A DNA stretch of 64,000 nt from Rickettsiales bacterium (GTDB taxonomy: Bacteria > Pseudomonadota > Alphaproteobacteria > Rickettsiales > JABCZZ01). The notes beneath the pieces were generated by a model. The model was not told the DNA's origin. It ran no database searches and saw only the letters and a list, made by a program, of their open reading frames with translations. Each line of letters begins with the position of its first letter. Position 1 is the stretch's first letter. Below are positions 8,252-17,518 of this stretch, one piece after another. The DNA lies in the NCBI GenBank assembly GCA_035765535.1, contig DASTXE010000002.1, positions 107,719 through 171,718 on the forward strand. The letters are read 5' to 3'. A program made the position numbers and the translations under genes.

Positions 8252-10045
8252 TTAAGATAGCGCGACGCTAGCTCCGCGCGGCCGTGAATTCACATGATCG
8301 GCATGGGATGGCGCGGGCCCTCTGGCTAAAGGGTTATTCTGGGGCCGGTTCTTGATAGAGTCGAGTTCTACCCATTCTTCGGGACGTTCCTTACCTTTAA
8401 TACCATATTGCTCCATAATGGATTTGCCGGGGGCGGCTTCTTCCGCCTGCTCGGGCGCAACCATACTGTCAATAGGAGGCAGTTCCTTACTGCGTGCGAT
8501 AATCTCCTGCACTTTGGCGCTTGGTAATCCCATAGTGACGGAGGCAATGATATGCTTGACGGTATTGCGTTCGTCCGGTGACATCTGTGTATAATCAATT
8601 GGGCCTTCCTGCGCATGGCGGACGATAAATTTATTCGTATCTGCTGTGAAGCCATAATTCTTTTGGAGATCAGCTGCAGAGAGGGTTTCCAGGCTGTTGG
8701 CTATTACCGTGAAGATATTGCCCATATCGGAGCTGGTAAGCTGCTCACGCTGTTTAAAGATATCCGCCTTCTTCATGCCGGCTTTCATGAGCACGCCGGT
8801 CGGAAGAACAATGCTTGCCAGCGCCCGTTCATCCTTATCGCTCGATTTAACATGATTGGCGACATCGCCCAGTCCATAAACCTGGGTATTCAGGAATGCC
8901 TGTACATTAATGGTTGCGCTACGGGGAAGTATCTGGGTTTCCTTGACGAGCACTTCGTTGATTTTGTCCTGCGACACGAATTCAAGCTTGGTTTTGTCCA
9001 GCAGTTCTTCCTTGCCGATAATATTGATCAGAGAGAGGGGGCTCAGATCGCCGCGCACCAGATGCTGAGCAACGATATCGGCAACCTCTTTCATACTGTG
9101 GCTGGGAATTTCTCCACGGCCTTGCTCTTTCTGAAACTTCTGGAAAATATCTTTCACCTTGTCGGCAATCTGGCCGACTTTATGATCATCTATCTTCTGG
9201 CAATCCACACCTTCGGTGCGCATAAAATCAACCAGCTTGCGGACCATGCCGAGTGAAGTGCCATCAATTACTTTGAGTGGGTCCGGAGGTGCGGTAGTGG
9301 CCTTGATACTTTGTTCTAACGCGCCGGTGACAAGTGTACCGTACGTATCAAGCATCTTATGCGTCCGGATGCGAGCCTCCAGTTTATCGGAAGATGCGGA
9401 AACGCTGTCCTTATCCGCATTACCTTTGCGAGGAGAGGCTGACTGGTCACGAGCGATGTTTTGGCCCATTTCAGCTGTAACATTCTGCATAAGCGTTGAA
9501 CTTAAGCCGGTGGTATTAATCATGAGATTGCGGCGTGTGGAGCTGTTAATGATGCCGCGCGCGCTGGCTACCATTTTATTGCCTGAGAAACCATTGTTAA
9601 ATAAGCCGCTGCTGTTACCGGAAGCTTTATTAGCCTGTGCTATCGGAGCAAGCCAATTATTGAGAGTAGCATTCTGTTGACGGCCTTTTTTGCCAGTGCC
9701 GATAAACTCGCTGATATTTCTGAGATAGGGAAAGGTAAATTCAAAACCACGTCCCGTAAGTTCACCAATGCGTTGTGCCTGATCTGGGGGAGCGGAAAGT
9801 AATGAGCTGGCAAGGGCGGTGGTTCCTTTCGTCACAAAAGGCTTTGTCTTTTGTGTGATGCCCTGCATTATTCGGGGAAGAACAAAGTTTAGAGCGGATG
9901 CAAGAGTCGCAGGAACTTTAATCAGTCCGAAGATCTCTCCGTCCTGGTTAAGGAGCACTTTCTTAAGCTCTTCTTCGTCCTTTGTAAGTTTATCATCCGC
10001 CATAGAAATCTTATCCGCTTTCCAGCACAATTCCTCATTATTCAT
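8252..10045 (-). CDS. Unrecognised 597-residue protein
   Basis: I do not recognise a family. The protein has no signal peptide. Its first ~130 residues contain a moderately hydrophobic stretch (FGLIKVPATLASALNFVLP) and a GTTALASSLLSAPPDQAQRI segment. The middle (residues ~210-330) is charged and apparently helical, and the C-terminal ~60 residues are Pro/Glu/Arg-rich and probably disordered. Base composition resembles its neighbours. The start is uncertain: ATG at 10045 has no good ribosome-binding site, and an in-frame ATG at 10003 (MADDKLTKDEEE) is a reasonable alternative. It is convergent with gltX (3-bp gap) and divergent from the small basic gene at 10203. The architecture could suit an effector or a lineage-specific structural protein, but this is speculation. 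Confidence 0.7.
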   Translation of the reverse strand: MNNEELCWKADKISMADDKLTKDEEELKKVLLNQDGEIFGLIKVPATLASALNFVLPRIMQGITQKTKPFVTKGTTALASSLLSAPPDQAQRIGELTGRGFEFTFPYLRNISEFIGTGKKGRQQNATLNNWLAPIAQANKASGNSSGLFNNGFSGNKMVASARGIINSSTRRNLMINTTGLSSTLMQNVTAEMGQNIARDQSASPRKGNADKDSVSASSDKLEARIRTHKMLDTYGTLVTGALEQSIKATTAPPDPLKVIDGTSLGMVRKLVDFMRTEGVDCQKIDDHKVGQIADKVKDIFQKFQKEQGRGEIPSHSMKEVADIVAQHLVRGDLSPLSLINIIGKEELLDKTKLEFVSQDKINEVLVKETQILPRSATINVQAFLNTQVYGLGDVANHVKSSDKDERALASIVLPTGVLMKAGMKKADIFKQREQLTSSDMGNIFTVIANSLETLSAADLQKNYGFTADTNKFIVRHAQEGPIDYTQMSPDERNTVKHIIASVTMGLPSAKVQEIIARSKELPPIDSMVAPEQAEEAAPGKSIMEQYGIKGKERPEEWVELDSIKNRPQNNPLARGPAPSHADHVNSRPRGASVALS

Positions 10046-10202
10046 ACTAGCACGGAATTGTTACAGAATTATGAATATTGGTGCTTTTTTGACGATTTTA
10101 TTTTGCGGTGAAGTGAATTGACCTTACTATGGCAGACATGTAAAAAAGGCCGTTCAACCGTAGATTATCCGTTACCATCAGGGAAATAAGGAAACATCCC
10201 GC

Positions 10203-10490
10203 GTGTCTGATCATAGTAAAGAGGAAAAAGAGAAGAAAAGGAAAAAACGGCTATCGGACGTGCTGTTCCATATGCACGCGGCCCGGTTTGTAAAAAATGT
10301 CGACATTGGCACGCCGGAAACCCGAAAAGATAAAGTTACCCCCAAACGCAGCGAAGGCGTTATTCATGATGAAGAATGCGCTGAGAAGCTGGCTACCGTC
10401 TATAAAAGCATCGAACTCAGAAGGCGCGAGGCAAAGGACAGATGGAACCGTTTTGCAGGCACAAGCGGCGGCGGCGGCAGGGGACGGTAA
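10203..10490 (+). CDS. Small, very basic/charged hypothetical protein
   Basis: The 95-residue protein starts at a GTG with TAAGGA about 12 bases upstream. It is dominated by Lys/Arg/Glu (for example KEEKEKKRKKRLSDVLFH) and ends in a Gly/Arg tail (GTSGGGGRGR). The tail recalls nucleic-acid-binding disordered peptides, but there is no recognisable domain. It is followed by a strong hairpin (10516-10541) before the convergent aceA, which supports a real transcript. Function unknown. Confidence 0.55.
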   Translation: MSDHSKEEKEKKRKKRLSDVLFHMHAARFVKNVDIGTPETRKDKVTPKRSEGVIHDEECAEKLATVYKSIELRRREAKDRWNRFAGTSGGGGRGR

Positions 10491-10515
10491 GAAATCTCAA
10501 ATAAATCCTAAAGAA

Positions 10516-10541
10516 AAAGCGCGGCCGGATGACCGCGCTTT
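10516..10541. terminator. Bidirectional terminator hairpin
   Basis: Nine-bp perfect arms (AAAGCGCGG and CCGCGCTTT) enclose an eight-base loop, flanked by A-rich sequence on the left and TTTCTC on the right. It lies between the ends of the convergent small basic gene and aceA and can serve both. Confidence 0.75.
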
Positions 10542-10565
10542 CTCAATTTCAAAGAATCGATTTAC

Positions 10566-11870
10566 TTAAGCTTTCGACCTTTTCTTCGCCTGGAACTGCT
10601 CTTCTTCCGTTGATCCATGCAAAGCGGTGATGGAGCTTTCGCCGCCGGAAATCACCATGGCAACCTGATCGAAATATCCCGTGCCGACTTCGCGCTGGTG
10701 CTTTGTGGCAGTATAGCCCAGTGCTTCATCTGCAAACTCTTTTTCCTGCAGGGTAACATACGCGCTCATACCTGTGCGCGCATAATTCCTTGCCAGCTCA
10801 AACATGCTGTAATTGAGCGCATGGAAACCTGCCAGTGTGACGAACTGGAATTTGTAGCCCATCTTACCCAGTTCTTCCTGGAACTTCTCAATCGTTTTGC
10901 CGTCGAGATTCTTTTTCCAGTTGAAGGACGGCGAGCAATTATAAGCCAGCAGCTTACCCGGGAATTTCTTATGAATGGCGTTGGCGAATTTCTCAGCTTC
11001 CTTAAGATCCGGCTTGGAGGTTTCACACCAGATGAGATCGGCATAAGGTGCATAAGCCAGGCCGCGGCTGATGGCTGCGTCAATGCCGCCCTTGAACTTG
11101 AAGAAGCCTTCCGAAGTACGTTCGCCCGTAACGAACTTGCGATCATTGGGATCGTTGTCTCCGGTGATGAGGAATGCCCCGTTTGCATCCGTACGCGCGA
11201 CGAGAATGGTCGGTACGCCCATGACGTCTGCAGCCAGCCTTGCAGCAATGAGTTTCTGCACGGCTTCGCCCGTGTTGACGAGCACCTTGCCGCCCATATG
11301 GCCGCACTTCTTGGCGGAAGCAAGCTGGTCTTCAAAATGCACGCCTGCCGCGCCCGCTTCAATCATGGCTTTCATGAGTTCGAACGCATTCAGATTGCCG
11401 CCGAAACCGGCTTCCGCATCCGCAACGATAGGCTGGAACCAGTCGATGGAATTATCGCCTTCGCTGAACGCAATCTGATCGGCGCGCTGGAGCGTGTTGT
11501 TGATGCGCTTTACGACTTCCGGCACACTGCTGGCCGGATAAAGGCTCTGGTCCGGATACATATGGCCCGCATTGTTGGCGTCGGCAGCGACCTGCCATCC
11601 GCTTAAGTAAATGGCTTTCAGACCTGCACGGACCATCTGCATGCCCTGATTGCCGGTGAGCGCACCGAGCGCGCGCACGAACTTTTCCTTATGCAGATAT
11701 TTCCAGAGTTTTTCTGCGCCCTTTTGTGCGATCGTGTATTCGATTTTTAGGCTGCCGCGCAGCTTCAGCACATCTTCCGGGCTGTAGGGGCGGGTAATGC
11801 CGGCAAAGCGCGCGGACTTCCATTCTTTCTTAAGTGCTTCAACGTCTTTGCGTAGGTCGATTTTAGCCAT
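10566..11870 (-). CDS. aceA: Isocitrate lyase
   Basis: The 434-residue enzyme splits isocitrate into succinate and glyoxylate in the glyoxylate shunt. The catalytic loop KKCGHMGGK places the active-site cysteine at residue 189. Other family landmarks are the [20 protein letters not shown] start and [10 protein letters not shown]. The length matches the short bacterial form. Its presence implies growth on acetate or fatty acids; malate synthase is not in the window. It reads in the same direction as the cpa block, starting 87 bp after cpaF, but a shared promoter is not evident. Confidence 0.96.
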   Translation of the reverse strand: MAKIDLRKDVEALKKEWKSARFAGITRPYSPEDVLKLRGSLKIEYTIAQKGAEKLWKYLHKEKFVRALGALTGNQGMQMVRAGLKAIYLSGWQVAADANNAGHMYPDQSLYPASSVPEVVKRINNTLQRADQIAFSEGDNSIDWFQPIVADAEAGFGGNLNAFELMKAMIEAGAAGVHFEDQLASAKKCGHMGGKVLVNTGEAVQKLIAARLAADVMGVPTILVARTDANGAFLITGDNDPNDRKFVTGERTSEGFFKFKGGIDAAISRGLAYAPYADLIWCETSKPDLKEAEKFANAIHKKFPGKLLAYNCSPSFNWKKNLDGKTIEKFQEELGKMGYKFQFVTLAGFHALNYSMFELARNYARTGMSAYVTLQEKEFADEALGYTATKHQREVGTGYFDQVAMVISGGESSITALHGSTEEEQFQAKKRSKA

Positions 11871-11956
11871 ATGCGTTATCCCCGATGCATGGATGTTATA
11901 AGGTGCTGATGTTATAGCACTTTATAAACTGTTAAGCTACAAGATAGTGAGAGATT

Positions 11957-13369
11957 TTACATCGCTTCGAGCAGTTTCTTATCCAGCCCGTAATAAGCAG
12001 CCTTGGTGACAAAATTGGGACGAAGTCCCGTCGATTTGAATTCGCCGACCAACCTGCCGTTTTCATCTTCGCCCTGGAATTCAAAAGTGAACAGGTCCTG
12101 TGTGATAATCACATCGCCTTCCATGCCGACCAGCTCCGTCACATGGGTAATGCGTCGTACACCGTCGCGCATACGGCTGATCTGAACGATCAGGTTCACG
12201 GCGTTGCTGATCTGCGTGCGTACGGCTTTGCTCGGCAGGTTGATGCCCGCAAGGCCGATCATGTTTTCAAGGCGGGTCAGGGCCTCGCGCGGATTGTTGG
12301 CGTGCAACGTACCCATGGAGCCGTCATGGCCCGTGTTCATGGCTTGCAAAAGATCGATAGATTCCGCGCCGCGCACTTCGCCCAGGATAATGCGGTCAGG
12401 ACGCATACGCAGCGCGTTCTTCACAAGATCGCGCATGGTGATTTCACCGTGCCCTTCAAGATTGGCCGGACGCGTTTCCAGCGGCACGACGTGCGGCTGC
12501 TGCAATTGTAATTCTGCGGCGTCTTCGATGGTGACGACACGTTCGCCATGATCGATCATCTGGGAGATGGCATTGAGCAGCGTGGTCTTGCCGGAGCCCG
12601 TACCGCCGGAGATAATGATATTAAGACGGCATGCACCCGCGATCTTCAGCACCTGGCAGACATTGGGCGAGATATTTCCCTGCGATGCCATGATGTCGAG
12701 CGTAATTTTCTTCTGCGAAAATTTACGGATGGAGATACTGCATCCTTTAATGGAAAGCGGCGGCGCAATCACGTTGACGCGGCTGCCGTCCAGCAGGCGG
12801 GCGTCGCAGATGGGGCTTGATTCGTCCACGCGGCGGCCTACGGCGGTCACGATACGTTGCGCGATGGAAAGCACATGCGGCTCGTCGCGGAATTTCACAT
12901 CCGTTAATATGAGCTTGCCTTTTCGTTCCACGTAAACCTGATTGGCGCCGTTCACCATGATATCGGTCACGGCTTCATCGCGCAGCAATGGCTCCAGCGG
13001 CCCAAGGCCGAGCATGTCGTCCACAATCTGGTTGGCAAGAAATTGCTGTTCAAGCTGATTGATGAGCAGCTTCTGCTCCATCACGATTTCGCCGATCAGG
13101 TCGATAATCTGACGCTTCAAATCCTCGCGCGGCAGGCGCGATGCCGTCGTAAGATCGATTTGCTCCATCAGCAGCGAATAGATCTTTTCCTTGGTAGAAG
13201 AAATTTCAGGCGTAACGGGCGCTGCCGTAGGAGTAGGGGCCTTGATTTCAGGCGGAGTGAGCCGGTCGCCTGGCTCTGGGGGCTTGGCTTCTTGTGGTGT
13301 GGGAGCGGGAGCCGGAGAGGCAGGCGGTGGAGAAGGAGGAAGATCAGTACTGCGTCGGCCGAACGCCAT
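11957..13369 (-). CDS. cpaF: Tad/Flp pilus assembly ATPase CpaF (TadA)
   Basis: The 470-residue secretion ATPase powers Flp pilus assembly from the cytoplasmic face. Residues ~1-55 are a Pro/Ala-rich linker. Then comes the N-terminal helical domain (EQQFLANQIVDDMLGLGPLEPLL) and the RecA-like core with Walker A IISGGTGSGKTTLLNAI (residues 252-268) and the Walker B region RPDRIILGEVRGAE. The ATG directly follows the cpaE stop (TAA-ATG), so the two are translationally coupled. It is the last gene of cpaB-C-D-E-F. The usual next genes, tadB and tadC for the membrane platform, are absent here and aceA follows instead. Confidence 0.95.
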   Translation of the reverse strand: MAFGRRSTDLPPSPPPASPAPAPTPQEAKPPEPGDRLTPPEIKAPTPTAAPVTPEISSTKEKIYSLLMEQIDLTTASRLPREDLKRQIIDLIGEIVMEQKLLINQLEQQFLANQIVDDMLGLGPLEPLLRDEAVTDIMVNGANQVYVERKGKLILTDVKFRDEPHVLSIAQRIVTAVGRRVDESSPICDARLLDGSRVNVIAPPLSIKGCSISIRKFSQKKITLDIMASQGNISPNVCQVLKIAGACRLNIIISGGTGSGKTTLLNAISQMIDHGERVVTIEDAAELQLQQPHVVPLETRPANLEGHGEITMRDLVKNALRMRPDRIILGEVRGAESIDLLQAMNTGHDGSMGTLHANNPREALTRLENMIGLAGINLPSKAVRTQISNAVNLIVQISRMRDGVRRITHVTELVGMEGDVIITQDLFTFEFQGEDENGRLVGEFKSTGLRPNFVTKAAYYGLDKKLLEAM

Positions 13370-14599
13370 TTACTTATCCTTCTTGAATAATGTGAACAAG
13401 CCGCTTTGCTTGCCCGGCAATTTTTCTCCCGGTTCCGCATGGGAGAAATGCATTGCCAGTGAATGCAGTATTTTCGTAGCGGGAAGATTCTGCGCGGTTT
13501 CCGCCAGCACTTCGCCTGCGGTCGCGGCGGCATGTGCATCCAGTACGAAAGGAATATTGAAAGCTACCTTGGCGCCGAGACCTTTTTCAAACTCGCTTTG
13601 CGGCATCTGGTGCTTGCCTGCAAGACCGATTTTGTTGGCAACGAATACCGGCGGTTTGATTTTTAGAACATTGCGGAAATATTCGAGATAGCGCAGTGAC
13701 TCCCGAAGCCCTGCCATACTGTATTCGGTGACGCATACGACATGGTCGGCCTGTGTAATGGCGCGGCGTGTAAATGGATTGAGAACGCGTGGCAGGTCGA
13801 TCACGATATGCGAGAATTTCGTGCGGCATTGTTTAAATAAACCTTCTGCGGCAGGTTCGCTCGTTACGATATTTTCTTCCAGCGGTTCTTCCGCGCTCAT
13901 GAAGGAAAGATAATCGTCGACACGCACCATCACGCGATCCACGAAAAGACTGTCGATACGGTCGGGCTTTTCAAGCGCATCGCGTAAGCCACGGCCCGGT
14001 TCAAGATCGAGCGAGAGTGCTACGGTGCCGAACTGGGGGTCGAAATCCAGCAACGTGGTTTTATGATGCAGACGATTGGCGAGTATCCATGCCATATTCA
14101 CGGCAACTGTCGTTGCGCCGACACCGCCGCGCGTACCGATAACAGTAATGATGTTGGATGCTTTCTTCGCTTCTTCGGGTTTGGCAGAATGGACGGGAGC
14201 GACATCTAATGCCTTCTGGTACGCTGCATTCAGCGCTGCAAGTGTGAAAGGTTTCAGCAGGTAGTTTGAAACGCCGATCTCTACGAGCCAGCAATAGAAA
14301 GAATATTCGTTCACCTTACCGGAAACGATGACCTTGATATTAGGATCGCATACATCCGCCAGCGCGTCGAGCGATGGGGAGACCGTCTCTGTGGTAGAAC
14401 CGATATCTACGAACAGAACTTTCGGAGAAGGGGAAGATTTAAGGAATGTCGTAGCCGTATCAATATCGCCGGTATGCACAACGCTTTCCGGCCAGCCATT
14501 CGTGGTCGCGAATTGCTTCAGCAAAGCGAGGCTCTCCTGGTCGTTACTGAACGCCATGAATGGAGTCTGCGAGCCGTTGGAGCTAGAAGCGGTACTCAT
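13370..14599 (-). CDS. cpaE: Tad pilus localisation protein CpaE (TadZ)
   Basis: The 409-residue protein combines an N-terminal receiver-like domain (residues ~10-130, with KVLFVDIGS) and a MinD/ParA-like ATPase domain. Its P-loop is GTRGGVGATTVAVNMA, and DFDPQFGTVALSLDLEPGRGL follows. The conserved P-loop lysine is replaced (GVGATT rather than GVGKTT), a change common among TadZ proteins; the deviant-Walker lysine is also absent. TadZ proteins place the pilus machine at a site in the cell, often a pole. It lies 142 bp after cpaD and abuts cpaF. Confidence 0.92.
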   Translation of the reverse strand: MSTASSSNGSQTPFMAFSNDQESLALLKQFATTNGWPESVVHTGDIDTATTFLKSSPSPKVLFVDIGSTTETVSPSLDALADVCDPNIKVIVSGKVNEYSFYCWLVEIGVSNYLLKPFTLAALNAAYQKALDVAPVHSAKPEEAKKASNIITVIGTRGGVGATTVAVNMAWILANRLHHKTTLLDFDPQFGTVALSLDLEPGRGLRDALEKPDRIDSLFVDRVMVRVDDYLSFMSAEEPLEENIVTSEPAAEGLFKQCRTKFSHIVIDLPRVLNPFTRRAITQADHVVCVTEYSMAGLRESLRYLEYFRNVLKIKPPVFVANKIGLAGKHQMPQSEFEKGLGAKVAFNIPFVLDAHAAATAGEVLAETAQNLPATKILHSLAMHFSHAEPGEKLPGKQSGLFTLFKKDK

Positions 14600-14741
14600 A
14601 ACGCAAACCTCTTTTCCACAATCCTTTAGTCGGTTTCATTTCCATAGAAATTATCATAAAACCGTTACTATTTTATTAATGTTTATAACATCGCAGGACG
14701 CGGCGGCATAATAAGCAAAGCAATAGCCTGTCGGCCTGGGG

Positions 14742-15074
14742 TTACCGGCCCGACATGGAAGAAGTCACGTCCATCACCGGCAGCGCTTCCTGCGTTGCTT
14801 TCATATACCTGTCCAGCACGGCGCTTTCGCGGTCGCCCGAGCCCGTCATATCGCCATGGCCCATATGCAGATCGTCCGGATTGGCCACCTGCACGCTCAG
14901 ATTATTGTAATAGGCGCAGCCGAATCCGCTGAACTCCGTATTCTGGTAATCATGGCTCGCATTGCTGCTCCAGTTGGGGCAGGCGTTAGACATTTTCTGT
15001 TCCGGCGCAGAGTCGCATCCGGTTGCCAGGATCGTCCATGCCGCAAGGACCAGTACAGATGATATGCGTTGCAT
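14742..15074 (-). CDS. cpaD: Short CpaD-like pilus lipoprotein
   Basis: This 110-residue protein has a lipoprotein signal peptide ending LATGC (Cys20) and retains the CpaD hallmarks: ACPNWS in the first half and FSGFGCAYYNNLSVQVANP, closely like the FGCAxxxNLAAMVADPxDL of CpaD proteins. It sits 10 bp after cpaC, where cpaD is expected. It is roughly half the usual CpaD length, consisting essentially of the conserved C-terminal domain. It probably assists secretin assembly at the outer membrane. Confidence 0.8.
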   Translation of the reverse strand: MQRISSVLVLAAWTILATGCDSAPEQKMSNACPNWSSNASHDYQNTEFSGFGCAYYNNLSVQVANPDDLHMGHGDMTGSGDRESAVLDRYMKATQEALPVMDVTSSMSGR

Positions 15075-15084
15075 AAATCCTCCC

Positions 15085-16494
15085 TTACTTCAATTGATAG
15101 CCAGCCGCGCCATGCAGGTGCGGAGCGTCTGCGTCGTGCGAGTATCCCGGCGGCATTTCCTTATAGAGCTTGCCCAGTAATATGCGTTCGAAGTCGCTGG
15201 AGAGCACAAGCCCTTCCGTCGGGTCGTGCAATGCCTTGGGATTATTCACCGCATCGACGATATAAGGTGTTACAATAATAACCAGTTCGGTCTGGTTGTT
15301 ATGGAACTCACTGGAGCGGAACAACGTGCCGAGAATCGGCATGTCGCCCAGGAACGGGAACTTCGTAATATCGTTATTGCGGTCATTCTCGATTAACCCG
15401 GCGATAGCGAAGCTCTGGCCGCTGCCCAGTTCCACCGTTGTAGAGGCTTTACGTGTCTGCAGGGCAGGGATATTGAATCCGGCCGTGCTGACGGCGCCGG
15501 TCTGCGTCAGCGAGCTGACTTCCGGCGAAACGGTCAGGTTGATCCGGCTTTTGGACAACACCGACGGAACGAAACTCAGGCTCACGCCGTAAGGCTGGTA
15601 ATTGATGGAAACCTGCGCAGAGGAACCCGTGCCGGTAACGATGGGAATCGGAATCTCACCGCCTGCGAGGAAGCTTGCCTTCTGGCCCGACTGGGTGGTC
15701 AGCGTCGGTTCAGCCAGTGTCGTGACGAGGCCGTTATTTTCCAGTGCGTCAATCACGCCGTTGATGCTGTTATGCGAGTCGCTGAATCCACCAAATAAGG
15801 ATCCGACCGTACCGTCACGTACGAACGTAGCGGGCGTCGTAGAGTTGTCGATAAAGTTACGGTTATTAAATACACCGAAGGAGAAATTACCGGCGAGAGA
15901 AAGATTCTGAAGGCTGATACCGAACTGTTTCAGCACGGTACGGCTTACTTCGGCCACTTTCACTTTCAGCATGACCTGGTTGGAACCGAGCGGTCGCAGC
16001 ATGTTGACAAGTGTCTGACCCTGTTTGACAAAGGGAGTCGCAATCTTGCGCACATCTTCAGCCTGCAGGGGAGAATCGACATCGCCTTTGACGACAAGCG
16101 CGCCACCGACAGACTGAACGCTGACCTGCGAATCGGGCAGCATTTCACGGATTTCCTTGCTCAGCCTGCTGAGATTATTCGTGACGTTGATCACGGCATG
16201 CAGAACTTCCGCGTCCTTGGAGTCCACGGCGAATACAGTCGTTTCACCGACTCCTTTACCGTTGACATAAATAAGGCTCGGAGAAATTACCTGTACGTCG
16301 GCAATCGTCGGATCGGCCGCGATGACGGAAGAAGCCGGTGAGGACAGGCGGATAAGCTTGCCCTTGCTGACCTCAATCGAATAATCCTGCTCAGGGAGGG
16401 TTTCATCCTTGCCGGAGGCATAGGACTGCGCTGCGTAAAACGGCAGGCAGGTTATGCACATGACCAGCAGCAGCTTGCGGATGGCGTTGCTCAT
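15085..16494 (-). CDS. cpaC: Tad pilus secretin CpaC (RcpA)
   Basis: The 469-residue outer-membrane secretin begins with a signal peptide (hydrophobic to about residue 27, SYASG). Periplasmic modules follow: the type II/III N-domain (IEVSKGKLIRLSSPASSVI), a BON-like segment (GGALVVKGDVDSPLQ), and then the secretin core with VTTLAEPTLTTQSGQKASF and GGEIPIPI near residue 275. The C-terminus retains the LPFLGDMPILGTLFRS-type motif (here FPFLGDMPILGTLFRS), a secretin signature. Its start overlaps the cpaB stop by 4 bp (ATGA). It forms the outer-membrane channel for the Flp pilus. Confidence 0.95.
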   Translation of the reverse strand: MSNAIRKLLLVMCITCLPFYAAQSYASGKDETLPEQDYSIEVSKGKLIRLSSPASSVIAADPTIADVQVISPSLIYVNGKGVGETTVFAVDSKDAEVLHAVINVTNNLSRLSKEIREMLPDSQVSVQSVGGALVVKGDVDSPLQAEDVRKIATPFVKQGQTLVNMLRPLGSNQVMLKVKVAEVSRTVLKQFGISLQNLSLAGNFSFGVFNNRNFIDNSTTPATFVRDGTVGSLFGGFSDSHNSINGVIDALENNGLVTTLAEPTLTTQSGQKASFLAGGEIPIPIVTGTGSSAQVSINYQPYGVSLSFVPSVLSKSRINLTVSPEVSSLTQTGAVSTAGFNIPALQTRKASTTVELGSGQSFAIAGLIENDRNNDITKFPFLGDMPILGTLFRSSEFHNNQTELVIIVTPYIVDAVNNPKALHDPTEGLVLSSDFERILLGKLYKEMPPGYSHDADAPHLHGAAGYQLK

Positions 16495-17330
16495 TTGCTG
16501 TTCTCCTGAAAGTTCATTTGTTCGTTAGTACTGCCGTGATAGACGTTCACCTTGGTGGTGATGGAGCCTTTCTCGTCCAGAAGCCTGCTGACATCCAGAT
16601 TGGTGGAATAATTACCTGGAGCGTCATGCGGCGCGTCCGGTGCACCGGCAGCTGTCGGAGCTTTCTGCGTGGCAAGACTGCGCAGGCTTACGGAAATCGT
16701 GCCGATGCTGATGGCGACATTGATCATCTCTGCCTGTTTCGGTGTGACTTCCAGCGTAAGGGTTTTCGGAATAACGGCTTTGTTGTCCGGGTTATTCAGC
16801 ATCTGGTCAACCGCCAGCACGCGCAGATCCTTCAGGAAGGTTTCGCTCGCCAGTACGCCGTCAGGAATCTTATGTGTAAGGATCAGGTCCACATGGTCGC
16901 CGGGGAATACAAACCCTGCATTAGCCGAGATGGAATTCACTGCGATGGAAACAGCGCGCATGCCGGGAGTGAGCACGGCAGACATGAATCCGCCTTCATT
17001 GACGCGTACTACAGCAGTGGCGGTAATAGGTTCGCCCGCTGCAATATCATGACGCGCAACGGCGCCGTTGAAATCTTCAATGCGGTTAGCCTGCGGCGTG
17101 AGATAGGAGGGTGAAACACTGGCTTGTGGCCATTCTGCCCATTGCAGATCTTTATCGGCGCGGATGAAGCTGCCCGCGGCGATCGTCTGTGCCGCCACAA
17201 GTATCTTCGGTCCGGAAACAGTTTGAGTGGGGGCATTACGGTTATTGACCATAATGACCATGACCGCCGCGATGGCAACCGCCATAACCAGCAGTAAAAG
17301 TGTGCGCCCGTTCATAGAACTACTCGCCAA
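16491..17330 (-). CDS. cpaB: Flp pilus assembly protein CpaB (RcpC)
   Basis: The 279-residue protein has one N-terminal membrane segment (LLLLVMAVAIAAVMVIMV) and a SAF domain (residues ~40-110: ILVAAQTIAAGSFIRADKDL). The RcpC/CpaB core follows, with MRAVSIAVNSISANAGFVFPGDHVDLILTH split across the middle. It is the first gene of the pilus block, preceded by a 160-bp gap that should hold the promoter. CpaB works with the secretin in the envelope. No pilin gene precedes it, unlike in most tad loci. Confidence 0.93.
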   Translation of the reverse strand: MASSSMNGRTLLLLVMAVAIAAVMVIMVNNRNAPTQTVSGPKILVAAQTIAAGSFIRADKDLQWAEWPQASVSPSYLTPQANRIEDFNGAVARHDIAAGEPITATAVVRVNEGGFMSAVLTPGMRAVSIAVNSISANAGFVFPGDHVDLILTHKIPDGVLASETFLKDLRVLAVDQMLNNPDNKAVIPKTLTLEVTPKQAEMINVAISIGTISVSLRSLATQKAPTAAGAPDAPHDAPGNYSTNLDVSRLLDEKGSITTKVNVYHGSTNEQMNFQENSK

Positions 17331-17518
17331 TCATTTGTCCAAGAATTATTGGGGCAAAAAACCGGAGAACTTTGATCGCGTGTGGTCGTGTCATACGTGA
17401 GCGAAGCCCGGTCCGCCTCCACAAGACTATATACCCGCCATCCTTAATAAGTGGTTAAGAAGCCGTAATTAAAATTCGTCAAAATGCATTTTGCATAGCT
17501 GTGGCAATTATGCCGCAG

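Noticed and set aside
10617..11606. 329-codon antisense frame across aceA
   Set aside because: aceA carries full catalytic motifs on the other strand; the antisense frame is a codon-bias shadow.
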